Below the pieces are notes generated by a model that saw only the letters and a list, made by a program, of their open reading frames with translations, had not been told where the DNA came from and did no database searches. The position numbers and the translations under genes are program-made. Positions 50,629 through 60,088 of a stretch of DNA of 64,000 bases are shown one piece after another. Origin of the DNA: Flavobacterium anhuiense (GTDB lineage Bacteria > Bacteroidota > Bacteroidia > Flavobacteriales > Flavobacteriaceae); the NCBI RefSeq assembly GCF_900101855.1, contig NZ_FMVC01000001.1, positions 585,965 to 649,964 of the forward strand. Direction: 5' to 3'. Position 1 is the first letter of the stretch, and each line of letters begins with the position of its first letter.

Positions 50629-51804
50629 ATGAAATCACAGCAAGAATTACTTAGTTCGATTCACTTTTGCGTTATTGTGCCTACTTACAATAACCAAAAA
50701 ACACTGAAAAAAGTACTGGATTCTATTTTAGATTTCACCACAAATATTATCATTGTCAATGACGGCTCGACTGATTCTACTAGCGAAATTTTAAAATCGT
50801 ATTCGCAAGTGACTCAAATTCATCATCCTAAAAATTTAGGAAAAGGACGAGCGCTAAGAAATGGATTTAGAAAAGCGTTGGAACTGGGTTTTGAATATGC
50901 CATTACAATCGATTCTGACGGACAGCATTTTGCCGCTGATATTCCTGTTTTCTTGAAAGCAATACAAGACGAGCCAAACGCTCTCTTGATTGGAAGCCGA
51001 AATATGACGCAGGAAAATGTTCCGAAGAAAAGCAGTTTCGGAAACAAGTTTTCTAACTTTTGGTTCAAGTTTGAAACTGGAATCAAGCTAGACGATACAC
51101 AGTCCGGATTTAGATTATATCCGCTTCGATTGCTTCCAAAACGTTTTTTCACTAATAAATTTGAATTTGAAATCGAAGTTATTGTGCGTGCAGCATGGAA
51201 AGGAATTGTGGTAAAAAACATTCCGATTCAGGTTTTGTATGATCCTGCTGAAAGAGTTTCGCATTTTCGTCCGTTTCAAGATTTTACCCGAATTAGCATT
51301 TTAAATACGGTTTTGGTGACCAATGCCTTGCTGTATATAAAACCAAGAGACTTTTTTAGAAGAGCAAAAAAAAAAGGTTTTAAAAAATTCTTTCTAGAAG
51401 ATATTTTAGAAAGCAACGATTCTAATTTTAAAAAATCAGCTGCAATTGCGCTTGGTATTTTTATCGGACTTTCTCCTTTTTGGGGATTTCAGACCGTATT
51501 GCTTTTTACGTTTGCAGCTTTGTTCAGACTTAACAAAGTCATTGCTTATCTCACTTCAAACGTAAGTTTTCCGCCTTTTATACCGTTTATTATTTATGCT
51601 TCGCTTCAAGTTGGGAGTGTTTTTGTCAGCAGTGAAACGCCACTGGTTTTGGACAGTTCAATAACTCTTGACGATATTCAAAAAAATGCTACGCAATATA
51701 TCGTAGGAAGTCTTATTTTAGCAACCGTTTCAGCACTATCAGTTGGCTTTATAAGTTATTTGCTTTTAACGGCTTTTAGTTCTAAAAACAAAACAAATAT
51801 TTAA
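50629..51804 (+). CDS. Family 2 glycosyltransferase fused to DUF2062
   Basis: 391 residues: an N-terminal GT2 domain (about 10-245), with NDGSTDSTSEI (44-54) and the DxD-like IDSDGQH (94-100), and a C-terminal DUF2062 membrane domain (about 265-385) beginning KKSAAIALGIFIGLSPFWGFQT. It resembles dolichol-phosphate-mannose-synthase-like enzymes. This fusion recurs in aryl-polyene clusters; a glycosylated or lipid-linked product is possible but not proven. Confidence 0.87.
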   Translation: MKSQQELLSSIHFCVIVPTYNNQKTLKKVLDSILDFTTNIIIVNDGSTDSTSEILKSYSQVTQIHHPKNLGKGRALRNGFRKALELGFEYAITIDSDGQHFAADIPVFLKAIQDEPNALLIGSRNMTQENVPKKSSFGNKFSNFWFKFETGIKLDDTQSGFRLYPLRLLPKRFFTNKFEFEIEVIVRAAWKGIVVKNIPIQVLYDPAERVSHFRPFQDFTRISILNTVLVTNALLYIKPRDFFRRAKKKGFKKFFLEDILESNDSNFKKSAAIALGIFIGLSPFWGFQTVLLFTFAALFRLNKVIAYLTSNVSFPPFIPFIIYASLQVGSVFVSSETPLVLDSSITLDDIQKNATQYIVGSLILATVSALSVGFISYLLLTAFSSKNKTNI

Positions 51805-51817
51805 GCTATGTTTCCTT

Positions 51818-51873
51818 CGAATTTCACAAATTAGCACAAATTAATTCGTGAAAATTCGTGAAATTCGTGGCTT
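51818..51873. repeat. CACGAATT-family repeat, half-decayed copy
   Basis: GAATTTCACAAATTAGC and its partner AATTCGTGAAATTCGTGGC are complementary at about 20 of 24 positions around a short centre. The end GAAATTCGTGGC matches the outer arm of the GCCACGAATTCACGAATT family. It fills the gap before the 1224-residue fusion protein. Confidence 0.6.
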
Positions 51874-51893
51874 AAAAAACTTAAGCGATAATC

Positions 51894-54800
51894 ATGCATC
51901 AATATTTCTACGCCATTCATTTGTTTGTTAATCGAAGAAAATCTCTTTCGGTGCTATTGGCTATTTTGATGCTTTTGGTTTTTGGATTTTTCGCTTCAAG
52001 ATTAAAGTTTGAAGAAGATATCACCAAACTTATTCCAACAAACGACAAAACCGATGTTACCGCCAAAGTTTTAAAACAATTAAACTTTGCCGATAAAACC
52101 ACCGTAATTTTTAGCTTAGATAAAAATGGTTCTGCAGATGATTTGAAGGAAATGGCAACCATTTTTTCAGACAGCGTTGCTAAGTCCTGCAAACCTTACA
52201 TAACGGGAATTCAGGGAAAAATTGACGAAGAAAACATTCAAGAAACTATTGATTTTGTTTACAATAATTTGCCGCTTTTTCTAGATGACAAAGATTATGA
52301 TGCTATCGAAAAGAAACTCCAAAAAGACAGTATTGCAGCAACCGTTCAAGGAAATTACAAATCGATTATTTCTCCGTCTGGATTTATTACCAAAGATTTT
52401 ATTCTGCAAGATCCGTTTGGGATTTCTTTTATCGCTTTAAAAAAATTACAGCAATTAAATATTGGAGACGATTTTACGCTTGAAAATGGTTTTGTAATGA
52501 CAAAGGATAAAAAGAAATTATTGCTTTTTATCACTTCTAATATTCCATCTAGCGAGACAGAAAAGAATACCATTTTTGCTGAAAAACTAAAATCAATTCA
52601 GGAAAATCTAAATACGCAGTTTAAAGGAAAAACTTCTGTCAGTTATTTTGGTTCTGCTTTAATTGCCGTTGCCAATGCTAAACAAATTAAGGGAGATATT
52701 ATTCTCACGACTTCAATTGCGATGTTTACCTTAATGCTAATCCTAATTTTATTTTATCGAAAACTGTTAATTCCGCTGATTATATTTTTGCCGACAGTTT
52801 TTGGAGGTTTGTTTGCGGTTGCGTTCCTATACTTCGTTAGAGAACAAATCTCAGCAATTTCATTAGGAATCGGTTCAATTTTACTCGGAATTACGATTGA
52901 TTATTCCATTCATATTCTCACACATTACAAGCATAACAGCGATGTAAAAACTTTGTACAAAGACATTACAATGCCTGTCATTATGAGTAGTTCTACTACT
53001 GCTGTTGCGTTTTTGTGTCTGCTTTTTGTAAAATCGGATGCGCTAAATGATCTCGGAATTTTTGCCGCCGTTATCGTTATTGCTTCTGCTGTTTTCTCGC
53101 TTTTAATTGTTCCGCATTTATACAAACCAAAAGAAAATCCTGCAGATCATAAAAAGAATGTGATCGATAAAATGGCTCATTTTTCTTTTCACAATAATAA
53201 AATCTTAATCGCACTTTGTGTTATCATTACCATAATTTGCTGTTTCACTTATAATGATGTTGGTTTTAATAACGATTTGTCACAGCTGAATTTTATTCCG
53301 AAAGAAATTAAAGCGGCCGAAAAACAGTTGGAAGAAAGTACGAGTTTAACTTCCAAAACGATTTATGTTGCTTCTTACGGAAAAACTATGGAAGAAGCTT
53401 TGCAGCATAACAGCAAACTTTTTGACGATTTATCCAAAGAAAAAAATCAGAAGAGAATTTTAAATTTCAGTTCTGCTGGCGGAATTGTATTTGCTCAAAA
53501 AGAACAAATCGAAAAAATTGAAAAGTGGAATTCGTTTTGGACTCCGCAAAAAAAACAATTCATACAATCAGAATTAATTGCTGAAGGATCAAAACTTGGC
53601 TTTAAACCCACAACTTACAATTTATTTTTTGATCATTTAGATTTTGACTTCAAACCTGTTTCGGCAGATGAATTTTTAAAAATTAAAGCACTTCAATTAC
53701 AAGAATTTATAACCGAAAAAAATGGCTTTTATACCATTTCAACTTTAGTAAAAGTATCACCAGAACAACGAGATGCTTTTGTAAAATTGGCCTCTGCAAA
53801 AGAAAACGTAATTGCAATTGACCGTCAGCAGATGAACGAAACATTTTTCAGCAATCTAAAAACCGATTTTAATTCGTTGGTAAATTATTCTTTTGTAGCG
53901 GTAATTTTAATTCTATTTTTCTTTTTTCGAAGAATCGAATTGGTAATTATCAGCTGTATTCCAATTGCTTTGACCGGAATTGTAACAGCTGGAATTATGG
54001 GCATTTTTGGCATTCAGATGAACATTTTCAGTATGATTGTCTGCACCTTAATTTTTGGTCATGGAGTCGATTTTAGTATTTTCATGACCAGTGCATTGCA
54101 AAAAGAATATACTAATGGCGTTAACGAAATTGCCATTTATAGAACCTCAATTATTCTGGCGGTAATCACAACCATTTTAGGAATTGGTGCGATGATTTTT
54201 GCCAAACATCCCGCGCTTACTTCAATTTCACTGGTTTCATTAATCGGAGTTTTTGCTGCGCTGATCATTACTTTTATTTTCTATCCGATTTTATTCAAAC
54301 TGTTTTTATCCAATCGCCCGAAAAAAGGAAATCCGCCATTTCAATTGCGAACTTTTGTTCATGGCGTAATTTCCTTTGCGTATTATGGTTTGGGCGGAAT
54401 CGTAATGTCGATTTTCAGCTTTACGATTATGCCGATTTTGCCTTTCAGCAAAAAATCAAAAATGAAAACTTTCCGATATGTGATTTCAAAATTCATGAAA
54501 TCGGTTTTGTATTCAAATCCGTTTATTCGCAAAAAAGTCGTTAATAACTTCAATGAAACTTTCGAAAAACCAGCCGTAATTATTGCCAATCATTCTTCTT
54601 TTTTGGACATTTTAGCCATCGGAATGTTAAGTCCAAAAATCATTTTCTTGGTAAGCGACTGGGTTTACAACTCTCCTATTTTTGGCGGTGTTGTGAGAAA
54701 AGCAGGTTTTTATCCTGTTTCTGAAGGTCTTGAAGGCGGAGTCGAACATTTGCGTAAAAAAGTAAACGAAGGATATTCTTTGATGGTTTTTCCAGAAGGA

Positions 54801-55568
54801 ACGCGATCAGAAAATAATGTGGTAAAACGATTCCATAAAGGAGCATTCTTCCTTGCCGAAGAATTTAAAATAGATATTATTCCTATTGTTATTCATGGCG
54901 CATCAGAATTAATTCCGAAAGGCGATTTTGTCATTCATCACGGAAAGTTGACGGTTACCATTTTAGAAAGAATCACGCCTGATAATTTTTCATTTGGAGC
55001 CAATTATGTTGAAAGAACCAAGCAAATAAGCACTTTCTTTAAAGCTGAATACCGCAAAATAAGACAAGAACTTGAAGGTCCTGATTATTTCAAAAAAATG
55101 CTTATTAACAGCTACGATTATAAAGAAATCGAGGTTGGAAATAGCGTGAAAAAGGATTTAAAACAAAATCTAGAAAGGTATTACAGCTTAAACAAATACA
55201 TTCAGCCAAAAGCAAAAATCCTACATTTAGCAAACGATTTTGGGCAATTGGATGTTTTACTGGCTTTACAGGAACCACAGCGAAAAATATTTTCTTTTAT
55301 AAATGATGAAGAAAAATTGCTGGTTGCCAAAACGAATTATATTGTTACAAAGAGAAAAATATTCTATCTCGACAATTTAGAATCGGCACTTGAAAATCAT
55401 TACGATATTCTTTTAGTTTCAGACGAAGATTATCAGGATCAAATCGGAAAAGTAATTTCGAAAGCTGCTTCTATAATTTTAGTGAATTGTTCCCATTTAA
55501 GAAATCAGTTTGAGGATTTTGAAATTGTTTCTGAAGAAAATGCTTTATTAGTTTTAAAGAAAAAATAA
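51894..55568 (+). CDS. MMPL transporter fused to acyltransferase and a C-terminal Rossmann-like domain
   Basis: 1224 residues in three parts. Residues 1-830: an RND/MMPL exporter with an N-terminal membrane segment, two large periplasmic domains and two groups of five to six membrane segments. About 860-1060: a lysophospholipid acyltransferase with NHSSFLDILAIG (HxxxxD, His about 900) and FPEGTRS (about 965-971). About 1090-1224: a degenerate Rossmann/methyltransferase-like fold (PKAKILHLANDFGQLDVLLAL). It may acylate and export the pigment in one machine. It overlaps the next start by one base. Confidence 0.87.
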   Translation: MHQYFYAIHLFVNRRKSLSVLLAILMLLVFGFFASRLKFEEDITKLIPTNDKTDVTAKVLKQLNFADKTTVIFSLDKNGSADDLKEMATIFSDSVAKSCKPYITGIQGKIDEENIQETIDFVYNNLPLFLDDKDYDAIEKKLQKDSIAATVQGNYKSIISPSGFITKDFILQDPFGISFIALKKLQQLNIGDDFTLENGFVMTKDKKKLLLFITSNIPSSETEKNTIFAEKLKSIQENLNTQFKGKTSVSYFGSALIAVANAKQIKGDIILTTSIAMFTLMLILILFYRKLLIPLIIFLPTVFGGLFAVAFLYFVREQISAISLGIGSILLGITIDYSIHILTHYKHNSDVKTLYKDITMPVIMSSSTTAVAFLCLLFVKSDALNDLGIFAAVIVIASAVFSLLIVPHLYKPKENPADHKKNVIDKMAHFSFHNNKILIALCVIITIICCFTYNDVGFNNDLSQLNFIPKEIKAAEKQLEESTSLTSKTIYVASYGKTMEEALQHNSKLFDDLSKEKNQKRILNFSSAGGIVFAQKEQIEKIEKWNSFWTPQKKQFIQSELIAEGSKLGFKPTTYNLFFDHLDFDFKPVSADEFLKIKALQLQEFITEKNGFYTISTLVKVSPEQRDAFVKLASAKENVIAIDRQQMNETFFSNLKTDFNSLVNYSFVAVILILFFFFRRIELVIISCIPIALTGIVTAGIMGIFGIQMNIFSMIVCTLIFGHGVDFSIFMTSALQKEYTNGVNEIAIYRTSIILAVITTILGIGAMIFAKHPALTSISLVSLIGVFAALIITFIFYPILFKLFLSNRPKKGNPPFQLRTFVHGVISFAYYGLGGIVMSIFSFTIMPILPFSKKSKMKTFRYVISKFMKSVLYSNPFIRKKVVNNFNETFEKPAVIIANHSSFLDILAIGMLSPKIIFLVSDWVYNSPIFGGVVRKAGFYPVSEGLEGGVEHLRKKVNEGYSLMVFPEGTRSENNVVKRFHKGAFFLAEEFKIDIIPIVIHGASELIPKGDFVIHHGKLTVTILERITPDNFSFGANYVERTKQISTFFKAEYRKIRQELEGPDYFKKMLINSYDYKEIEVGNSVKKDLKQNLERYYSLNKYIQPKAKILHLANDFGQLDVLLALQEPQRKIFSFINDEEKLLVAKTNYIVTKRKIFYLDNLESALENHYDILLVSDEDYQDQIGKVISKAASIILVNCSHLRNQFEDFEIVSEENALLVLKKK

Positions 55569-57085
55569 TGAAAAAACAATACGATGTAGTTATAATTGGC
55601 AGCGGTTTAGGCGGATTGGTTTCTGCCGTTATTCTGGCAAAAGAAGGCTACAGCGTTTGTGTACTCGAAAAAAACAATCAATATGGAGGAAATCTGCAGA
55701 CTTTCGTAAGAGATAAAACCATTTTTGATACGGGAATTCATTACATCGGAGGTTTAGGCGAAGGCCAAAATCTCCATCAATATTTCAAATATATTGGAAT
55801 AATGGATCATTTGAATCTGAAAAAAATGGACGAAAATGGTTTTGATATGATTTCTTTTGATGACGATAAAACCGAATATCCGCATGCGCAAGGTTTCGAA
55901 AATTTCATTCAACAGCTAACCAATTTATTTCCTGAAGAAAAAGAAAATCTAGAACGTTATTGCCAGAAAATAAAAGCGGTTTGCAAAACATTTCCGCTTT
56001 ACAATCTGGAATCTCAAGGAAAATATGACGATGAAATTTTAATGCTTAACGCAAAAGAAACCATCGATTCTTTTACTGAAAATGAAAAGCTAAAAGCAAT
56101 TTTGGCAGGTTCTAATTTTCTCTATGCGGGAATTCCTGATAAATCGCCTTTTTATGTTCATGCTCTTATTGTCAATTCCTACATAGAAAGTTCATGGCGC
56201 TGTATAAATGGCGGAAGCCAAATTACCAAACAATTGCTGAAACAACTTAAAAAATTTGGCGGAGAATTTTTTAAACATAAAGAAGTCACAAAAATTGAAG
56301 TTGAAGACCAAAAGGTAAATTCGGTACAAATGAAAGACGGAACCAAGGTTTCGGGAACGTTTTTTATTTCGAATATCGAACCGAAAACGACTTTAAAAAT
56401 GGCCGGCCAGGAAAATTTCAGAAAACCATTTTTCAATAGAATTCAAAATCTCGAAAACGTACTTTCTGCTTTTAGTTTATACATTGTTTTTAAACCTAAA
56501 ACTTTCAAATATATCAATCATAATTATTACCATTTTAAAAGTGCAAATGATGTTTGGGCCGCACACGAATACGACGAAAATTCATGGCCCAAAACCTTTA
56601 TGGCATGTATGAATCCGTCGAAAAAAGATGAGGAATGGGCAGACGGAATGACATTTTTGACCTATATGAAATATGATGATGTCAAAGCTTGGGAAAACAC
56701 TTTCAACACTACTTTCGAAGAAAATGATCGCGGAGAAAGTTATGACGAATTCAAAGCCAAAAAAGCCGAAAAGCTTTTAAAAGAAATCGAAAAAAAATTC
56801 CCAGGCATAAAAGATTGCATCAAATCGGTTCATACTTCTACGCCACTTTCTTACCGCGATTACATTGGTGGAGACGGTGGAAATATGTACGGATATGTTA
56901 AAGATTCAAATAATCCAATGAAAACTTTGATTCCAAACAAAACTAAAATAGAAAATCTTTATCTTACAGGCCAAAGTATTAATATGCACGGTGTCTTGGG
57001 TGTTACAGTTGGAGCGGTCATAACTTGCTCTGAAATTGTAGGAAAAGAATATCTGCTGGAAAAAATAAAAAAAGCATCTGAATAA
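55568..57085 (+). CDS. Phytoene-desaturase-like FAD oxidoreductase
   Basis: 505 residues of the CrtI/amine-oxidase fold. The FAD loop GSGLGG (11-16) lies in YDVVIIGSGLGGLVSAVILAKEGYSVCVLEKNN, with a C-terminal FAD motif around NLYLTGQSINMHGVLGVTVGA. It could desaturate or oxidise the polyene or ring. It overlaps the fusion gene by one base and precedes the C45 gene by 5 bases. Confidence 0.87.
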   Translation: MKKQYDVVIIGSGLGGLVSAVILAKEGYSVCVLEKNNQYGGNLQTFVRDKTIFDTGIHYIGGLGEGQNLHQYFKYIGIMDHLNLKKMDENGFDMISFDDDKTEYPHAQGFENFIQQLTNLFPEEKENLERYCQKIKAVCKTFPLYNLESQGKYDDEILMLNAKETIDSFTENEKLKAILAGSNFLYAGIPDKSPFYVHALIVNSYIESSWRCINGGSQITKQLLKQLKKFGGEFFKHKEVTKIEVEDQKVNSVQMKDGTKVSGTFFISNIEPKTTLKMAGQENFRKPFFNRIQNLENVLSAFSLYIVFKPKTFKYINHNYYHFKSANDVWAAHEYDENSWPKTFMACMNPSKKDEEWADGMTFLTYMKYDDVKAWENTFNTTFEENDRGESYDEFKAKKAEKLLKEIEKKFPGIKDCIKSVHTSTPLSYRDYIGGDGGNMYGYVKDSNNPMKTLIPNKTKIENLYLTGQSINMHGVLGVTVGAVITCSEIVGKEYLLEKIKKASE

Positions 57086-57090
57086 TTATT

Positions 57091-58755
57091 ATGAAAAACC
57101 GCATCCTATATATTTTCTTCGTCGGTTTTTTTAGTTTGCTGACTTCCTGCGGTACTTCAAAATCAAAAAAACATACGCCTGATATTACCGCTTTCAACAA
57201 TACAAAACCTGTTGTAAACAAATTATCTGACAGTATTTTTCTTTCTGGAAAAAATTCGCTTTTAAAAAATAAACAAGGTCTTTGGGAATTATATGTAGAA
57301 GGTGATCCTCTCGAAATTGGACTTTCTACTGGTGCTTTGACTGATTCGCTTTTGCACAAACAGCAACGCATTTTTTTCTCTAAAATTACCGATTTGATAC
57401 CTTCAAAATTTCAGCAAAAACTGCTTCGCCAGTTTCTGAAATGGTACAATCGAAAATTGTATTTGAATGTTCCCGACGAATATCAAACGGAGATTTATGG
57501 CGTTTCGCAATATACTTCGAATGATTTTGATAATATCGCACCTCAATATCAGCGCAGTTTGTATCTGCATGCAGCGCACGATATTGGGCACGCTTTACAG
57601 GATTTAGCTTTGGTTGGCTGTTCTTCTTTTGCTGCTTGGAATGAAAAATCGGAAGATGGAAATTTAATTCTTGCTCGAAATTTTGATTTTTATGTCAATG
57701 ACGCTTTCGCGGAAAATAAAATCGTGGCCTTTATAAAACCAGAAGAAGGTTATCCGTTTATGATGGTCACTTGGCCCGGAATGATTGGCGCCGTTTCTGG
57801 AATGAATTATGAAGGGTTGACCGTAACGATAAACGCTTCGAAATCTAAAATTCCGCTTAGCGCGAAAACGCCAATTTCCATCTTAACTCGCGAAATTTTA
57901 CAGCATGCTAAAAATTTAGACGAGGCTGTTGCAATCGCAAAAAAAAGAAAAGTATTTGTCTCTGAATCGATTATGGTCGGAAGTGCCAATGACAACAAAG
58001 CGATTTTAATTGAAGTTTCTCCAAATAAAATGGACGTTTATGATGTTCCAAACAGCGATCAATTAATTTGTTCCAATCATTTTCAAGGCGAAGCTTTTAA
58101 AGAAGATAAAAGAAATCTGGAACAAATTGCCAACAGCCATTCTAAATACCGTTACGAAAGAATGCAGGAATTGCTATCTGAAAATCCCAAAGTAAATCCT
58201 GAAATTGCTTCGGAAATTCTTCGAAACAAAGAAGGCTTAAAGGACATTTCTTTAGGATATGGAAATGAAAAAGCCTTGAACCAACTGCTGGCGCATCACG
58301 GAATTATATTTAAACCAAAAGAAAAGTTGGTTTGGGTTTCTGCAAATCCCTATCAATTGGGCGAGTTTGTCTGTTATGATTTAAATGAGATTTTTGGAGA
58401 AAACAGAAATACAGTAAAATCTTTTCAAAAGGAAAATTTAAACATTGCCAAAGATCCTTTCTTAGAAACAACTGCCTTTCAGAATTTTAAAGAATTCAAA
58501 ATAGAAGATCATAAAATGGACTCGATTTTAAAAAAGAAAGAAACTGTTTCTCCAGAATTTCTTGAAGATTATCAAGCACTAAACCCTAATTATTGGGTTG
58601 TATATTATAAGGTAGGATTGTACTTTTACCAAAAAAAGGAATTTCTTCAGGCAAAGCTTAATTTTGAAAAAGCTTTAAGCCACGAAATCACTACAGTTCC
58701 GCAAAAAGAAGAGATTGAAAAATATTTAAAAAAAGTCAAAAGAAAAGTACAATGA
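57091..58755 (+). CDS. C45 family acyltransferase/peptidase-like lipoprotein
   Basis: 554 residues with a lipoprotein signal (FSLLTSCGT, Cys20). The C45/acyl-transferase domain (about 60-420) has the likely N-terminal nucleophile Cys177 in LVGCSSFAAWNEKSEDGNLILARNFDFY, followed by TWPGMIGAVSGMNYEGLTVTINA; in this family autocleavage before the Cys activates the enzyme. A TPR-like tail is at about 510-550. It could make or break an ester or amide in the envelope. It overlaps the ligase gene by 4 bases. Confidence 0.82.
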   Translation: MKNRILYIFFVGFFSLLTSCGTSKSKKHTPDITAFNNTKPVVNKLSDSIFLSGKNSLLKNKQGLWELYVEGDPLEIGLSTGALTDSLLHKQQRIFFSKITDLIPSKFQQKLLRQFLKWYNRKLYLNVPDEYQTEIYGVSQYTSNDFDNIAPQYQRSLYLHAAHDIGHALQDLALVGCSSFAAWNEKSEDGNLILARNFDFYVNDAFAENKIVAFIKPEEGYPFMMVTWPGMIGAVSGMNYEGLTVTINASKSKIPLSAKTPISILTREILQHAKNLDEAVAIAKKRKVFVSESIMVGSANDNKAILIEVSPNKMDVYDVPNSDQLICSNHFQGEAFKEDKRNLEQIANSHSKYRYERMQELLSENPKVNPEIASEILRNKEGLKDISLGYGNEKALNQLLAHHGIIFKPKEKLVWVSANPYQLGEFVCYDLNEIFGENRNTVKSFQKENLNIAKDPFLETTAFQNFKEFKIEDHKMDSILKKKETVSPEFLEDYQALNPNYWVVYYKVGLYFYQKKEFLQAKLNFEKALSHEITTVPQKEEIEKYLKKVKRKVQ

Positions 58756-60050
58756 TTCCAGCAATAGAAAAAGATTCTTTAGAAGAGATTAAAATTTTTC
58801 AAGAAAAAAAATTAGCCGAACTTTTAGCTTATATCGGCGAAAATTCTCCTTTTTATAAAAGACTTTTTGCAGGACAGAATATTGATATTTCGAAAGTAAA
58901 AACGCTGGAAGATTTACAGCATTTACCTGTTACCACCAAAGAAGATTTACAGCAATATAATGATGATTTTTTGTGTGTTCCGCAGCATAAAATTATCGAT
59001 TACGCCTCAACATCGGGAACTTTAGGAGATCCTGTTACTTTTGGCCTAACCGATTCTGATTTGGATCGTTTGGCTTATAATGAAGCGATTTCTTTTGCCT
59101 GTGCCGGAATTGCAGAAGGCGATGTGGTGCAATTAATGACTACAATCGACAGGAAATTTATGGCTGGCTTGGCTTATTTTCTAGGTTTAAGAAAACTGAA
59201 AGTTGGCGTAATTCGTGTTGGAGCCGGAATTCCAGAAATGCAATGGGATTCGATTTTAAAATACAATCCGAGTTATCTGATTACAGTTCCCTCTTTTCTT
59301 TTGAAATTAATTGAATACGCCGAAATGCACGGAATCGATTATAACAATTCGAGCATAAAAGGTGCCATCTGCATTGGAGAATCTTTGAGAGAACAGGATT
59401 TTTCAATGAATATTTTATCCAAAAAAATTACAGATAAATGGAATATTAAGTTGTTTTCGACTTATGCCTCTACTGAAATGAGTACTGCTTTTACAGAATG
59501 CGAACATGGAAAAGGCGGACATCATCATCCAGAATTGATCATTGTAGAAGTTTTAGACGAAAATAATCAGCCTGTAAAAAATGGAGAAACTGGAGAACTT
59601 ACTTTTACTACTTTAGGAATTGAGGCGATGCCTTTACTGCGTTTCAAAACAGGCGATATGGTTCAGTTTCATGACGAGCCTTGCGCTTGTGGCAGAAATA
59701 CTTTACGCGTTGGACCAGTTGTTGGTCGCAAAAAACAAATGATTAAATATAAAGGAACAACATTGTATCCGCCAGCGATGAACGATGTTTTGAGCAGTTT
59801 TGACAATATCGAAAATCATTTGATTGAAATCTCTACAAACGATTTAGGTACCGATGAAATCCTAATTAAAATTGCCGTTAAAAATCAAACCCCAGAATTT
59901 TTACAGGAAATAAAAGATCATTTTAGAGCCAAATTAAGAGTTACGCCAAAAATAGAATTTGCTTCAAAAGAAGTTTTAAATCCGTTAGTTTTTAATCCAA
60001 TGAGCAGAAAACCAATTCGTTTTTTTGATTACAGAAAAACTTCTGTTTAG
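58752..60050 (+). CDS. Phenylacetate-CoA-ligase-like acyl-activating enzyme
   Basis: 432 residues of the AMP-forming PaaK type. The phosphate loop is STSGTLGDP (86-94), then LFSTYASTEMSTAFTECEHGKGGHHHPE and FKTGD near 300; the CACGR motif resembles metal-binding sites in PaaK relatives. It probably activates 4-coumarate from tyrosine ammonia-lyase, or the finished polyene acid, for transfer to ACP or CoA. Last gene of the cluster, followed by a terminator. Confidence 0.87.
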   Translation: MIPAIEKDSLEEIKIFQEKKLAELLAYIGENSPFYKRLFAGQNIDISKVKTLEDLQHLPVTTKEDLQQYNDDFLCVPQHKIIDYASTSGTLGDPVTFGLTDSDLDRLAYNEAISFACAGIAEGDVVQLMTTIDRKFMAGLAYFLGLRKLKVGVIRVGAGIPEMQWDSILKYNPSYLITVPSFLLKLIEYAEMHGIDYNNSSIKGAICIGESLREQDFSMNILSKKITDKWNIKLFSTYASTEMSTAFTECEHGKGGHHHPELIIVEVLDENNQPVKNGETGELTFTTLGIEAMPLLRFKTGDMVQFHDEPCACGRNTLRVGPVVGRKKQMIKYKGTTLYPPAMNDVLSSFDNIENHLIEISTNDLGTDEILIKIAVKNQTPEFLQEIKDHFRAKLRVTPKIEFASKEVLNPLVFNPMSRKPIRFFDYRKTSV

Positions 60051-60056
60051 GAGATA

Positions 60057-60085
60057 AAAAAAGCCTAGTTTTAAACTAGGCTTTT
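60057..60085. terminator. Terminator at the end of the flexirubin cluster
   Basis: AAGCCTAGTTT (60061-60071) and AAACTAGGCTT (60073-60083) form a near-perfect palindrome between an A run and TTTT. It serves the ligase gene and the convergent lipoprotein gene. Confidence 0.9.
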
Positions 60086-60088
60086 CTA

